From Membranipora membranacea (lineage: Eukaryota; Bryozoa; Gymnolaemata; Cheilostomatida; Membraniporidae): DNA of 64,000 bases. Location: NCBI GenBank assembly GCA_914767715.1, contig OU612067.1:62001-126000 (forward strand), in the 5' to 3' direction. The position numbers were made by a program, and so were the translations under genes. Under the pieces are notes generated by a model. The model saw only the letters and a program-made list of their open reading frames with translations. It was not told the DNA's origin and did no database searches. Shown in pieces: positions 1 to 12,200 of this stretch (the first letter of the stretch is position 1; each line of letters begins with the position of its first letter).

Positions 1-20
1 GTCCATCTCAAACTACAGCA

Positions 21-102
21 ACCCCTCCTAGTCAAAACGACACTACCCCCTCCTAGTCAAAACGACACTACCCCTCCTAGTCAAAACGACACTACCCCCT
101 CC
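21..102. repeat. 24-25 bp tandem repeat, three copies
   Basis: A unit beginning CTCCTAGTCAAAACGACACT recurs at 25, 50 and 74, with only a change in the number of C bases between copies. It is a short minisatellite upstream of the first recognisable PLK4 exon. No coding meaning is visible. Confidence 0.85.
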
Positions 103-239
103 GGTTGCAATCTGCAGCAGCAGCAGAAAATCTCTTACCTCAAAGCTAGTTTAACTAAGCTCTATTTTATATATACTCCTCTAGATAATCCCCACTCCCT
201 CTCTTGTGAAAAACCAGAGTACGTAATAACTCATTGCTA

Positions 240-460
240 AATCTATTCATGGTGATGTTGGCCCTCGTCAAAGCCACAGAGCAGTAATCTTACATGATGA
301 GACAGCCTGTGTTATTTATACTAAGCCCTGACAGTTACGCCTTCAAATTCAGATGTCTATCCTGTAGAGGATGAGCTGCTTATGAGGCCTGAAGCTTATC
401 AAACTGACTCAGCCTCTCCTCCACATAAGATTGTATGGGTGATAATAGTATGTAATGATA
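240..460 (+). other. coding-like segment, unidentified
   Basis: Two short open stretches on the plus strand read like protein. One, at about 250-325, contains SHRAVILHDETACVIY. The other, at about 352-440, contains PVEDELLMRPEAYQ. They lie just upstream of the PLK4 kinase exon but do not resemble the PLK4 N-lobe that would be expected there. They may be remnants of an upstream exon or chance open frames. I could not define splice sites with confidence. Confidence 0.2.
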
Positions 461-497
461 AGAGTATATAATATGTACATTATGTTTCTGATTTTAG

Positions 498-1180
498 TAC
501 GAGTATTTATGACGCAGATTATGGCGGCTATGAAATACATCAGCATTCTATTCTACACAGAGATTTATCTCTAACTAATATTCTACTTACTAAAAGTCTG
601 GCCATCAAAATAGCTGACTTTGGACTGGCAGCACAGCTGAGCAGCCCATCAGAGCTGCACTATACAATGTGTGGTACACCTAACTATATATATCCGTAAG
701 TTTAGCTCTAATGACTCTTGAAACTAAGTAAAAAGGTGACAAAATCATTGGCCTTTTATGGTGTAAATGACATATAAAACCTCATTTATTGTAAAACTAA
801 TTCAACCTAAACAACATCCAAATGCAAAAGTTATTTTTTGTTGTAACTATCTTAGCTATTGATAGCACTTGATTAATCTGCGTGCTCTGACCCTCAGTTG
901 TGTTGTAATGATTATATAATGTACTCTTTGTGTACCTGTACCTCTCCTATATTCTCTAGTAGACGTCTCTTGTCCTCATGCTGTGCTGGTATATATATTA
1001 TTATATTATACAGTGAGGTAGCTAAGAGATCAGCACACGGACTGGAGGCTGATGTCTGTTCTCTAGGGTGTATGTTATACACAATGCTCATCGGTAAGCC
1101 TCCTTTTGATGCCCAGGCTATAAAATCTACACTATGAGATTCCTAACAGTTTGAGCCCGGCAGCCTCAGATCTCATACAG
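498..1180 (+). pseudogene. PLK4: PLK4 kinase-domain exons (catalytic and activation loops)
   Basis: Exon 498-695 carries the catalytic [11 protein letters not shown] segment and the DFG motif (ADFGLA), then the activation segment ending CGTPNYIYP. It splices at CC/gtaag to exon 1014-1180, which restores [15 protein letters not shown] across the junction in phase. The exon continues [17 protein letters not shown], typical of PLK4. Before HRDL, one base is missing relative to the expected frame, since QIMAAMKY and [10 protein letters not shown] are in different frames. After IKSTL a deletion fuses the frame to a TGA at 1135-1137, while [16 protein letters not shown] follows in another frame up to a good gtaaga donor. 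The catalytic residues themselves survive, so the damage is recent on this scale. Confidence 0.85.
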
Positions 1181-2260
1181 GTAAGAGCTCACTAGGGGGG
1201 GAGGTCTCATCTAACTCAAATATAATATCACAAGTCACATCAATCAGACTATGTGTAAACCTATATTACCTCCTTGACTTATACACTGTCATCCAAACCC
1301 TTCATTGTCTGGCTGGTTTATGCTTATCAATCGGAATCTGATTAATTTCTGTACTGTGGGAGCAGGGAGATAACAATATATTAATCAGATGTGTTTATAG
1401 TTTGGAGTTGTCACCTCTCCGAACATAACTTCAATGAGTGGACAACTATTGTTTTATACAATCATTTTTAATATTTTCACCAATGTAATATCGTATGACA
1501 ATGGATAAGGGTGCCATATTTCACCCAGCATGTAGCTATCACTGATATATATATATATTATGTGGCTTAGGTGATAATATCTGACCCTGAGCCAGCATAT
1601 GGCCAGTTATGTATGGTCCTGTTGCTAGAACGCATTTCTCACCCTTGCTTGGTCAACAAGTAAGTTCAAGAACGTAACAAAACAACCACTTTTTAAGCCT
1701 TTGTCGAGCAGCTTGCCTGTGTTTTCGAGGTTGTTACTGGGACGTCAATCAATGCATAACGTTGAAGCCGACAGATTTTTTAGGTAGACCCAGTTACTGA
1801 TACAAAGTTACGTACTGATGGAATATCTCCACAAATAGCCACACTGTGTATTTACTACTGATCCATATATTCATATCAATGGTAGATATTCATGTATTTA
1901 TTGTCTCAGTTTAATAGGCCAACCAGATCATTAATGCTACAGCCGACATCTCGCTAGACATTCCCAGAACAGCTTGCCTGAGCTTTAGAAGGTTGTGTCT
2001 GGGGTGTTAATCAAAAGCTGCCAGATAACTTAAGCTAGATTTGATTGTTGATACAAACTGATACTGATTGAATTTCTTCACATAAAGTCGTACTGTACTT
2101 CACCAACCCCCCCCCCCCCATATCAGTGAATTTTATTTATTAGTTTACAATATCATCTAGTGTTGTTTCAAACACAAAACTTGCTTTCTGTGGTGATTGT
2201 AAAAGCACATTTATAGAATCACTTTCCTTTGCCTCACTATTACTTAACACTTGTTTGTAG

Positions 2261-2372
2261 TGTTTACTGAGGAAGTTTCCCAGTGAGAGATGAAGTGTTA
2301 AAACATCCCTTCTTTGATAGAGTAAGCAGGGGAGATAAGTCCAATACTAGTAGTGTGTCATCAGCCAATCAG
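2261..2372 (+). pseudogene. PLK4: PLK4 kinase C-lobe end exon
   Basis: The exon follows a tttgtag acceptor and ends at a gtgagt donor. It contains LLRKFPSER and, in a second frame, EVLKHPFFDRVSRGDK. These match the last helix of PLK4-type kinase domains, where the HPFF motif closes the C-lobe. The two parts cannot be read in one frame, so there is a small deletion or frameshift between SER and EVL. Confidence 0.7.
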
Positions 2373-3089
2373 GTGAGTACTGATGATTATTAGTCAGAGA
2401 ATTCAAAAAGTGATAAGTTTCTCTCAGGAAGTATTCGCAATTAAACTTTGTATACCTACAATCACACTGCTAGATCTTCTGTGGCACCCTTCAGGCTAAC
2501 GAGGCAGGATTAACTTAAACATTTCAGCATAATATGGCGATATCTAGAAGTTAAGATATATATACATATGCATATAATACAGCAAATTACTCGCCATTTG
2601 TCCTCATTTTTACCTCACCCTACTATCTGCTGTATGAGATTCAAACAAAACAACAGTATGTTCTATTTATTTGTTTTTCAATTTGTCCAAAATGATCTTA
2701 TAGTGACACTGTGTACTAGTTTCTCTTCAGGCTTGATGTTAATTTTACATGTTGATATATTTAGCATGAGATGACGATGGATAGCGGGCATTATACTCTG
2801 AACTCCACATCTAACTGTAGTCGTCAGTCTGTAAACTCAACTACAACATCTAATCACCTCCTCCCCAGCAGCCGCAGACATACCAGCAGATCAGCAGGAG
2901 GAAGAGTAGGAGCTCCTGTCACATACAGCTCCTCCTCATCATCTCGGCCCTCCAGTACATCTACTAGACTGGCCAGTACAAGCAGCAGAGTGAGGGCTCT
3001 TGATATGTTATAGGAGAGAGAGACTTCTAACCACTCAAGCAGGTAATCAGCTCACAAATCAGATATAAATGTTCTGTGAAGGTATGAAA

Positions 3090-3225
3090 ACCGGGGAGGG
3101 TTAGGGTCAGCAAAAGGTATAGCCCAGCAGAGGGTTAGGGCAAGCGTGGAGGCGCCAGTTAGAACCAGTTGAGGGTTGGGGCCAGTAAAGGGTGATGGTC
3201 AGTGAAAATTGCAACTCAATGGAGG
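3090..3225 (+). repeat. G-rich degenerate repeat
   Basis: GAGGGTTAGGG-like motifs recur about every 35 bases (near 3097, 3132 and 3171), with GGGTGATGG further on, inside a PLK4 intron. It is a short degenerate tandem repeat. The resemblance to telomeric TTAGGG is only local. Confidence 0.5.
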
Positions 3226-4480
3226 GTTTCAGGTTTGACTAGAACTAGTACAGACACACATGATCAGCTCAGCAGTTTGATGATATTGTTATTATAAATC
3301 TTTGATTTACGTACATAAAATTCCTACATGATAAAACATGTTCATAATTATTTATGAAAATGATGTGGATTTCTGGAGTCTCGTGTATTATATAACTAAG
3401 ACCTGTTTTTGTGTTGTATATACAGATTCTCATCTCTAAGTATTGGAGAGTCTATGTTAAGCGCTCAGAGCACAAGGTTCAATCACAACCATACATCAGG
3501 AGGAAATGACATCACAGACCGCTTCGTCGCTGCTCATCACAGCGGAGTAGTGAGATCATCAGAAGGTATACACAGTGTAACGGCTACTACTTACTACCTC
3601 AGAGCTCATCAGTCTGTATAGCTGACACGACACGACTCCACCAGGCAGCTGCTGTAGAGAATACAGCAGCTACATCTCATAGCTCTAATAATACTGGTAA
3701 GTGTCCCTTATATACGCCACAGTCATGGCTTCTTCATCTTATTATCATTTATATACTCACAGTGATACAGTAAGGTCTCACCTAATTATTATGCTGATCT
3801 GTATGACAAGTAGAGGGCAAAAATATGGGGATGAGGTGTACTTCATTGTCATTATCATTTTTCAAATATTGCATGTTATGTTATTTGAGTGAAAAATGTG
3901 AGTTATTTTAGGATTTTATGATACCAATGAAAGTTTGAAAGTTAAAATTGATAAGTGAGGGACATGATACATTGTGATGTAGGCAGCACTGTTTGAGCTA
4001 AAGAAAGCATTGAACGATTCTTTCAATACTTTCTGAAGTGATATATCACCCTAACAAACTACAAACCCTTCATATATGACTCCTCTGTGGATGCTGATAT
4101 GAGAGTATGACTTTTTCCCACCACCATGTTAAGCATGAGCTATGAAATATAAACACAAATTTCATTATTTCAGGTAAAATGTATGTGTGAAGATCCGTGT
4201 AAAAAAAAGCTCAGTTTTTATTCTATCTTATAGCAGAATTTAACACAATCTTTAATCGGGAGGTTTTTATGGGTAGGATGAGATCATATATATTTGAGTA
4301 ATATTAGTGCTAATTTTTCCTGTGTGGATATTTAGAATAATCTACATGAAACAGAACCACTCTGCAATATGGCATGTATCAATCACAGCATCACAGAGTA
4401 TGTATCCTAACTCTGTGACAGCCTGAAACACCTGTTTAGTGTTATATTTGTGTTGATTGTATTCAATAGACTAAATTGTG

Positions 4481-4583
4481 ATGGTTTCTGACAAAACGTG
4501 ACTTGTGTAGGGATTGTTATTATGTCACAAAATTTGTGACATTATAACAATCCTTACACAAGTCATGTTTTGTCAGAAACCAT
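4481..4583. repeat. near-perfect palindrome, about 50-bp arms
   Basis: The left arm starts ATGGTTTCTGACAAAACGTG and the right arm ends with its complement, CAGAAACCAT, around a centre near 4532. Only a few mismatches separate the arms. It sits in a PLK4 intron and would form a long hairpin in RNA. It is most likely a foldback MITE. No target-site duplication is clear. Confidence 0.8.
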
Positions 4584-5469
4584 ATATTAAAACCATATTA
4601 AACATATATACTTGAGACATACCGACAATTATTGTCTGTATGTCTCTAGTTTATATGTGCTGTGTAATGTGATGATGTCACAGGTACAATGATTACAATT
4701 GTTGAGAATATTTCTTGTCACTCCTTCCATAAAGTAAACTTGCTCATGTGATATTCAGAACAGTTACTGCGGGGACATACCACCTTAATGTTTATTTTCG
4801 TAATCCTTTTTGATTGGTTCAGATTTGATGTTGTTTAGATTTAGTGCTTGTTTTCAGCGAGTCGTGAGAATCAGAGAAGATCAAAAGCTGTGGAGAAATC
4901 CGATAATAAGAGAGCACTGGCTCAGCTAGAACTAAAGTAAGTGTAATGTCTTATTACCCCTTACTATCCTTCCCTCCGGCAGCCCTCCCCTCAAATACTC
5001 AATTATCCCCTCCGCCTCTATCAACTCCCTCAGTCAGCCCTCTCCTATTTCCCGATTAACTTATTGTACTATTATACTTCATACTCACCGAGTATAGCGG
5101 CATTGCTGAATGAGTTGAACTAAGTAGCTGCTGTTTGTGGCCCTTTCCCAGACTCCTTGATCTTATGTTACTTACATTTATAACTCGAATCACTCTGATT
5201 ACAATTAGCTACAAAGATTTCCTGGATAAGTCCAAATCTAAGTCTGAATCGAGGAAGCCTGATATCTGTCCACCACCTCCCCCTCTACGTACTCCCGCAG
5301 AGCACAGAACATCTGGTGTACAGAGAGGAGGCAAGGAGAGAAGTACAGATTATAACCCTCCTCCAGCTCTATTCGCTGCCTCTGGCCCCTCCTCCTCTGT
5401 CGCTGTCTCTCGTACAGAAACTCACAGAGTCAGATCTAATTATAAACTATCCGTACATGATAAAGGTTA

Positions 5470-7080
5470 GTTATACAATATATACAACACTGAACATCAC
5501 ATATTATAACTACATAGTATAACGTATATATAAAATTAATCATTTTGTTGGTGTAATAGTATCCTCAGTCTTAATTTTATTGTGAGAGTTATCTTCAATC
5601 CTTTTATTACTTATAAATGTTACTATGATTTTCATTATTATTAGTACCGTGACTAGTATATCCTAATTCTGTTGTATTATTTAGTTTCATTTTGATATTG
5701 GTTTTATTATTAGTATTATATATTGTAACAATTAGTAACACACTTATTGCATGGTGTTATTTTTATTTATGTGGCTTTCCATGTGTCTCTTTCACACTAT
5801 TATTTCTATATTTTATAATTTTATGATAAATTTTATGATTGTGGCCAAAAAATTGATTGATAAATTATCTATTTGAGAAATGGCAGCATTCAATTAGATT
5901 CAAATAATGATTTCTCCATCAAAGGCCTGACCTATATGGTCTACCTCCAGACTGCTGTGTAATGTGCAGGTGAGAGAGTGTACCTGTTTAAATACTTATA
6001 TTAATTGAGGTGCATTAATTTCCTTGACTGATAATGAATAGCGTAGCGGTAGAAATAGATGTAAGTGTTTTAAATAGTATTACCCTTATATTATATTTGT
6101 TGGGAGAGTGTTTGTGTTTTTGTTGTATTTAAACTCTCCAGTCGCTCAGAGCCTCTCAAGAGTACACTGAGTGCACTGAGTGCCCGATTGTTTATAATAA
6201 GCTCATATAGATATTATCATCATTACATACAGCTGAATATGATGCTACATAAAAGCTGCTCTGATGAATTGATCGATAATTCTCTTGTTTATTCTCTAGG
6301 CTATTAATGGTTGTTTTATTCTAAGTTAGTTTTGTTGGATATTTTGATTGATAAAGTTGTGATTCTGTGCGCTGTGATTATGAGATTTGATAATTTGGTG
6401 ACACATTCTGAGTCAGCTTGTTAATCTCCCGCTGATATGGATACATCAGGCTCAGCAGCGCGTCAGCGTGGTTATATACCTTCAACTACTACATCTAATA
6501 ACTACTACTACTGCTCGGGTAGGATAAGGCCTTCATTATTATAAGTATTATATATTTATGCTCTATATTATAGGTGATACTCAATGGACATAACACACTC
6601 TAAATAATAAAAGTATTTTTGTAATGTAAGATATGAATTAAATTATTTATTTGTCAGTAATGTTTCTTTTTCATCTGATTATAGATTTAGTTTTTCACAC
6701 TATGAAATTTTTGAATGCAAATTTTAGTAATTTACTTAGCAAAATTATTGAATGGAAAGGAATTCCAAATGTAATCTTCCGCATATAATTAACAGATGAT
6801 TCAGCCATTTTAAACAATGCAGTTTAATTTAGCTCCTTCATAGGTTTTTATCTATGGGAACAATGGTTGGGGGGGAGGGGGGGGTATTCGGTGTGTAAAC
6901 TTACTTTACTGGGATTCATTTACAAACATGTTATCATTTTTAGCAATTATAAAACTTATGAATTTACTCAATACTTATAATCCTGGTAGTACTTTACTGG
7001 GATTTGTCAGGTCACATTTCAACTACCATATTTTACTCCTTCGTATGTACAAGTACACTCAGTGATAACTCCTCTTTTTA
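5470..7080 (+). other. PLK4 intron, no gene seen
   Basis: This AT-rich stretch has no open frame with family resemblance and no clear exon. It contains a G-run near 6868-6884 and an isolated coding-like scrap near 6435-6520. I see nothing else. Confidence 0.5.
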
Positions 7081-7083
7081 TAG

Positions 7084-7247
7084 CCAATGGACCTGTACAA
7101 AGAGCTGAGACTGAGATGGGAGGAGGACAAATGTCCACTCCCAAGCAGGATAAAAACCAGAATGGATCTGAAACTATATCAGATCTTGTATCTCCGTTTT
7201 CTTCAGCCAGGCTTCGACCAATCAGACAGAGAACTCGCAATGCCATC
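7084..7247 (+). pseudogene. PLK4: PLK4 exon entering the cryptic polo box
   Basis: The exon is open between a tatag acceptor and a gtaagt donor. Its end, SPFSSARLRPIRQRTRNAI, matches the conserved start of the PLK4 cryptic polo-box region, which binds centriolar receptors. It shows no lesion. Confidence 0.8.
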
Positions 7248-7970
7248 GTAAGTCATCATCACTGTAGCTGATTATCTATCTTTTACACATTCAGGTTTGA
7301 TCACTCATATGTCACGATCGCTCACTATTGTGGAGGTAAACTGATCAATTATCATAGTCACAGCTATAGCTGTTACATTACATATCTTCTCCTCCGGAGA
7401 GTATGGTCTCATTAATCCCCACCCCCACTTCCACCCATTTAGGGCACTACAAAAGGGATAAAGGTTTTTGGAGTTTGAATCATGCTGGATAATAAAATAA
7501 ATTGACAGAGGCCCGTAAGATTTTTGGATCACAGACACCCACCACATATCTGCCTGTGTTGAGCTGTTAGCAGGTATCCCGTGGTAATATGATATGTGAG
7601 CAGATCAGGCCTAACTTCGCTGTACAGTGAGTGTTATACATTATTAGAGGCCTGGTGACCTCAGGTAATGATCACACTGATATATCAGTGACAGAATCGA
7701 GCACTTTACTATTAGGTGTCAGTAAGAGGAGGGAGAGATGATTGATGAGTGATTATCGATCAGAGCAGATGTGTGGTAAAATAAAACAACTTGAGATGCT
7801 TTTATATTTGTTCAATAAGACTCTATTCTATCAGGAATGCTGGCTGATCGTGATTTTATTAAAACAATGGTACCCCCAGCATAGACCTCAGGTGGTCTGT
7901 CTGCTGCTTCTTCTAGTTAGGCTTGTCTGGCAGCATGAGCTGTTATTTGTATAGAGCTATATTAATATTA

Positions 7971-8680
7971 TCACAGAGTAAGGATAAACAGAGGGGACAC
8001 TTCAATGATCGTTATAGTGCCTGCGGTTTTTGATTAACTGGGGGAAAATTGTGCACAGCTGGATGCCGAAAACTCATTATCTCTATATGTTATAATGTCA
8101 TTTTTCTTGCAGACATCTCTACCTTTGATGGACCATAATTCATTCTGTATTTATCCTAAAGACTGAATTCCAACTTTGTTAGAATGGCCAACCTTCAAGC
8201 TATACACCATATTATTTTCATTTTTTGCTAGGATACATAGGCTATGAGCTATCTGCATTTGTAAAATGAGTTTTATTATATAGATTTACGTGTGACAATT
8301 GATAAACTTCTGGTCATAAAAATTAGGAAATGTCCGTGTATTGACCCAGGCCACATGTAAACCTATATGATATAACTCATTTTAAAAACACAGATAGCTC
8401 ATAGCCTATGTATCCTAGCAAAATATGACAATGATATGGTGTATAGCTTGAAGGTTGGACATTCTAACAAAGGTGGAATTCAGTCTTTAGGTTAAATACA
8501 GAATGAATTATGGCCCATCAAAGGTAGAGATGTCTGCAAGAAAAATGACATTATAACATATAGAGATAATGAGTTTTCGACATCCAGCTGTGCACAATTT
8601 TCCCCCAGTTAATCAAAAACCCCAGGCACAATAACGATCATTGAAGTGTCCCCTCTGTTTATCTTTACTCTGTGATATTA
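7971..8680. repeat. 0.7 kb inverted repeat (about 300-bp arms), probable non-autonomous DNA element
   Basis: The left arm (about 7971-8272) begins TCACAGAGTAAGGATAAACA. The right arm (about 8368-8680) is its reverse complement with scattered differences, ending TTACTCTGTGATA. About 95 bp separate the arms. The outer end matches short palindromes at 34500 and 56948, so it is the terminal repeat of a family. It lies in a PLK4 intron and would fold into a very long hairpin. Confidence 0.8.
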
Positions 8681-9594
8681 TCACTGGTTGATGATTTAAT
8701 AATAATTATAATATTATTATATATAAGCAGAGAGCACCTGCTCTCCCTCTGTAAGCATAGTCTCTCATCTCAGTCATCAGAGCAGTAACAAAGAGCTGCT
8801 ATATGTGTGTTACACAATAAGGTCTTCTATTGACAATGAGGTGTTTAGTAAATATACACTTGTGCAGCTGATTGACGATAAGATATTGTATTAATCTCTT
8901 CAGCCAATGAGCTCATCCTTATATACACTGTGGTTTGATTTGTTACAACTTGTTGACAAGGTACATATAACCAAAGATTATAAATACTATTTGATATAAC
9001 CTGCTGCCCAAAGTATCAAACTTGCTAACTTGACTTTATAACATGACTAAAGTGCATCAGTGTATATTAAAAACACCTGTACAATAAACTCTAGAGGGTT
9101 GAAGTATTCACAGGAGGAAAAGTTTGCCAATTCATACATTCTGCAAACAGTTTAACGCTAGGTGTCAGTGTATAGACCATCTCAGCTAGCCAATATTTAG
9201 TGCTAGCTTACATTAAGTCACCCCCTCCAGCTAACTTTTACGCCTCTTGTATCTGGTACCCGGCCATAATGCCATGGTCAAAATGCCATTGGGACAAAAT
9301 GCCTGTGACATAATGCCATTGCCATAATGCAATGGCCATAATACCATCTAGGTAATAACACCACTGCACATTATGCCAATGCCAAAATACCAGTTGTACA
9401 AAACGCCAGTTGTGTCAAAATACCAGTGGATAAAACTCCGGATTAGACATAATACCATTGGGACAACATACCATATCCCAAAATACCAATGCCATAATGC
9501 CAAAATATGTTACCAAATCAAGATCAGCCACGCTGTATATTTTCTTGTTAGTTATATTACAGCTGCGAGTTGTTCAGTCAGAGTAGGGGGTGCT

Positions 9595-9655
9595 TCAGCT
9601 GGTTACAGCCATCTCCTTCACTGCTCAAGTCTCGAAGTTTCTACGTTTGAATTTT
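9595..9655 (+). repeat. tRNA-like segment inside the left terminal repeat
   Basis: The stretch GCTTCAGCTGGTTACAGCC resembles an A box, and the mirrored copy near 13075-13135 (minus) reads GGTTCAGTTGGTTAGAGCC, which is closer to a tRNA A box. A B-box-like GTTCAAGTC follows. A tRNA-derived SINE head seems to have been captured in the repeat. It is not a functional tRNA gene. Confidence 0.4.
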
Positions 9656-9678
9656 GTTGATCTCTGGGGTTTGTTGGA

Positions 9679-9721
9679 CCCATAGATTTAAATTTAAAAT
9701 TTAAATTTTTAAATCTATGGT
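9679..9721. repeat. AT-rich palindrome
   Basis: CCATAGATTTAAATTT faces its complement across a short A-T centre, next to the inner edge of the left terminal repeat. The flanking TTGGACCC is repeated directly on both sides (about 9673 and 9721). Confidence 0.7.
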
Positions 9722-10910
9722 TGGACCCCATGTGTGCGAAGGCTAGTGTGTGTTGCAGAAATTGCAGCCAAATATTGTGCCGCAAACTCTGTGGGATATG
9801 GCAAATTAATTGACTCTCTAAATTTGACCAACTTTATGTCTTGGCTAGAAGGGTTTTGACTGGTCTTGACTGATGCTATTACTGGCGTCATGAAGGCTAG
9901 CATGATTGAACATAGTCTAGGAAAATTCTGTTCATGAGTTCATGAGTAGGCTATGCAGTTTAGCATAAAAATACAATCTTTTTCAGCTCTAAGACACTGA
10001 AAAAGTGACATCTGAGGCAAGGCCATTTCTAGAACAGTCATAATGATTATCTTTGTATTGGATACTTTTTTACATCATGTTATAGCTTTCAACATGATAC
10101 CGACTCATTTGGCAACATATTACAATGCCTAGTTTTTCTTTTTAATCGCAACAAGATATGTTTTCCACTTAGTGCCCACCGTACCTGCTATGCACCACTT
10201 GACCATCGGCGCCCCACCAGCCCGACTATGAGATTGCATCCTGGCCCTACCCAAATTTGTTGAACAAGGCTATACATGCCATTACTTAACAAGGACCTCT
10301 ATCCTCGCTTGTTATTGGTGTTAAGAAATTTAAATTTGTTGGATCAAGTGTTGTATTCATGGTTTAAAATCATGTTTAAAATATTTTGAATTGAGCATGA
10401 TTTCAATAAAAGTTTTAAAACATTTGTATTCAAAAAGCATTTGTAATGGCATGATAATTAGTTTTTCATAATTATTAGAAATGTGATCCCTGGTCTAATT
10501 CCCTTGATGAGACGCAGAACATTTTTGTAGAGTCGTAGCTAGATATCACTTGCGTGGCCCCAGAACTCTAATTCGTTGATCAAATCCGGATGTAAAAGCT
10601 ATAAATAATGTCAACCATTAGATTTTGCTCAACAGCTGGACCGAATGCTTGTATCATCATCAGGGTTAAATTTAATTTTTTTTTCAGGCTTTTAAAATTT
10701 TCATGGACCATGGAAGTTATCTTGGGGTTTTTTTTTGGGTTTTTTTTATATCAACTTTATTTTGCTATTCAAGGCACTTTTCAGGCAAATGAGAATATGC
10801 TTACAGTATTTGGAATAAGATTTATCACATCTATTTAGCGCACTCCTGTACAAGGTAGGAGTGGGCAAGCTAGGGTTTAACCGGAGAGCTCACCTCCTTT
10901 AGCAGCATAT

Positions 10911-10985
10911 GTAGTGACCAGGATTCGAACCTGCAACTCTCAGATTGAGAAGCACGAATCCTAACCACTACGCCACCCTGCCAAC
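10911..10985 (-). repeat. tRNA-derived SINE head
   Basis: Read on the minus strand, the segment has GTGGCGTAGTGGTTAGGATT (A box) and GGTTCGAATCC (B box) at tRNA spacing. The acceptor stem does not pair well and the anticodon arm is irregular. It is therefore more likely a tRNA-derived SINE or tRNA pseudogene than a working tRNA. Confidence 0.6.
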
Positions 10986-11105
10986 CTACAAATTTTGTTG
11001 TTCCTTTTTCTTCTGAAATAGAGTTCCCGAATATGAGCTATTAATCTTATGGGTTACAAATTTTGTTTGGTGCTTCAAAAAGATTTTCTCATAGTTTATC
11101 ACAAG

Positions 11106-11985
11106 TAGGGGTGGAACGGATCAGGGTTAGGCAACCTCGGATCGGATATCGGATCGGTCGATAAATTCAACCTCGGATCCGGATAACGCGTACAAAGGCT
11201 AAGTCCAAACAGCTGTACTTTTGCACCATGATATACAGTTAAGGTCATTGAATACATGGCTAAACAGCGTCAACAATCTTTTCCCTGAACCATTACCCTA
11301 ATTTAAATGCGCATGTATCTGCTTGGATATAATACTTTACAAGGACCAACTTATAACTCAAACAGCCACGGTGCAAGGATCACACAAACAATTTATTTGA
11401 AAGTATCATTTAATGAGTACAAAGATCTCTTGACTCAATTTGCCAGGATCACTCAAACCCCATGTTTGTAATCACGGAGTTTGAACAAACTCCCTGCTCA
11501 TATGTCCCAAACTTTCTGCTGTGATTCGGATAGGAATTGTCCTCCTACTATGAAGAAGAGGATAACCTTGTACATTAAACTAGATAGTTTGTTACAGGGA
11601 ACATCATTGGACAAAAATTATGTACTTATTCACAACGATCTGAGTAAAAATGCTTCTCTCAATTTCAGCAGAAAAACACATCCATCAAATTTAATCGAGT
11701 CAGCAACAATATAATTAGCTATGAAAATAAGATAGGTATTGATTGCCTACTGATCACCACTGAGTGCTTTCAGCCAAACTCCATTATCTTATCTGAACCA
11801 CAAATAAATGACTATCATACTTCTTCCCCTGTCATTTTTAGTGAGATAAATGATGCTAAGTAAGTGTTGATTAAAAACGTATCATCTCGGATCAGACATA
11901 ACACATATCCGATCCGGTTTGTGGTTGAATCCGAGGTCAAATATCCGAAATTCAACTCCAACCTCAAGAGGTCGTTCCACCCCTA
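11106..11985. mobile_element. hAT-type MITE with an exact 8-bp target duplication
   Basis: The element starts TAGGGGTGGAACG and ends CGTTCCACCCCTA. It is flanked on both sides by the 8-bp duplication ATCACAAG (11098-11105 and 11986-11993). A GGATCGGATATCGGATCGG-like subterminal motif occurs near both ends. Terminal TAGGGGTG plus an 8-bp duplication is typical of the hAT superfamily. No transposase is encoded, so it is non-autonomous. Confidence 0.85.
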
Positions 11986-11999
11986 ATCACAAGACGGTT

Positions 12000-12200
12000 G
12001 GTGATACACCATTCAGTTATCAGAGGTAAATTTCTCTTCGTAATTTCAGGCTTAGTACTAAAGATATTAGTATCGTCAGCAAAAGGTATTTAATTTAGAT
12101 CGGGTGATGTATTTGAAAGGTCAATATTTATATATTAAAATTAGTACTGGCCCGAGAACCGAACCCTGGGTAGCACCGATCATGACAGACAGTAAACCTG
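12000..12200 (-). mobile_element. degraded LINE reverse-transcriptase fragment
   Basis: Read on the minus strand, 12130-12185 gives a GATQGSVLGPVL-like motif and, after a frame change, 12050-12095 gives a FADDTN-like motif. These are two conserved blocks of LINE reverse transcriptases. The hAT MITE lies immediately beside it and may have inserted into it. It is heavily decayed. Confidence 0.55.

Larger units (their letters stand above)
2765..5465 (+). pseudogene. PLK4: PLK4 Ser-rich linker exons
   Basis: Four exon-like blocks lie at 2765-3042, 3426-3696, 4858-4936 and 5209-5465, each with AG/GT edges. The first begins near TMDSGHYT, close to a motif found just after the kinase domain in PLK4, and is very Ser-rich. 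It meets TAG at 3011-3013, where the same frame continues ERETSNHSSR to a donor, so a Gln codon may have become a stop. The second meets TAG after LRAHQSV and then continues in another frame. The third and fourth are open, and the fourth is proline-rich with a CPPPPPLRTP run. This region is normally disordered and includes the phosphodegron area, so homology is carried mainly by position and composition. Confidence 0.55.

Noticed and set aside
3090-3225. Internal telomeric repeat
   Set aside because: GGTTAGGG occurs only about every 35 bp within a longer degenerate unit, not as a TTAGGG array.
9277-9520. CRISPR-like array because of repeated AATGCCA units
   Set aside because: The spacing is 13-16 bp and the units vary. 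The surroundings are clearly eukaryotic. It is part of a terminal inverted repeat.
10911-10985. Functional tRNA gene on the minus strand
   Set aside because: A and B boxes are good, but the acceptor and anticodon stems do not pair properly. A SINE head is the better reading.
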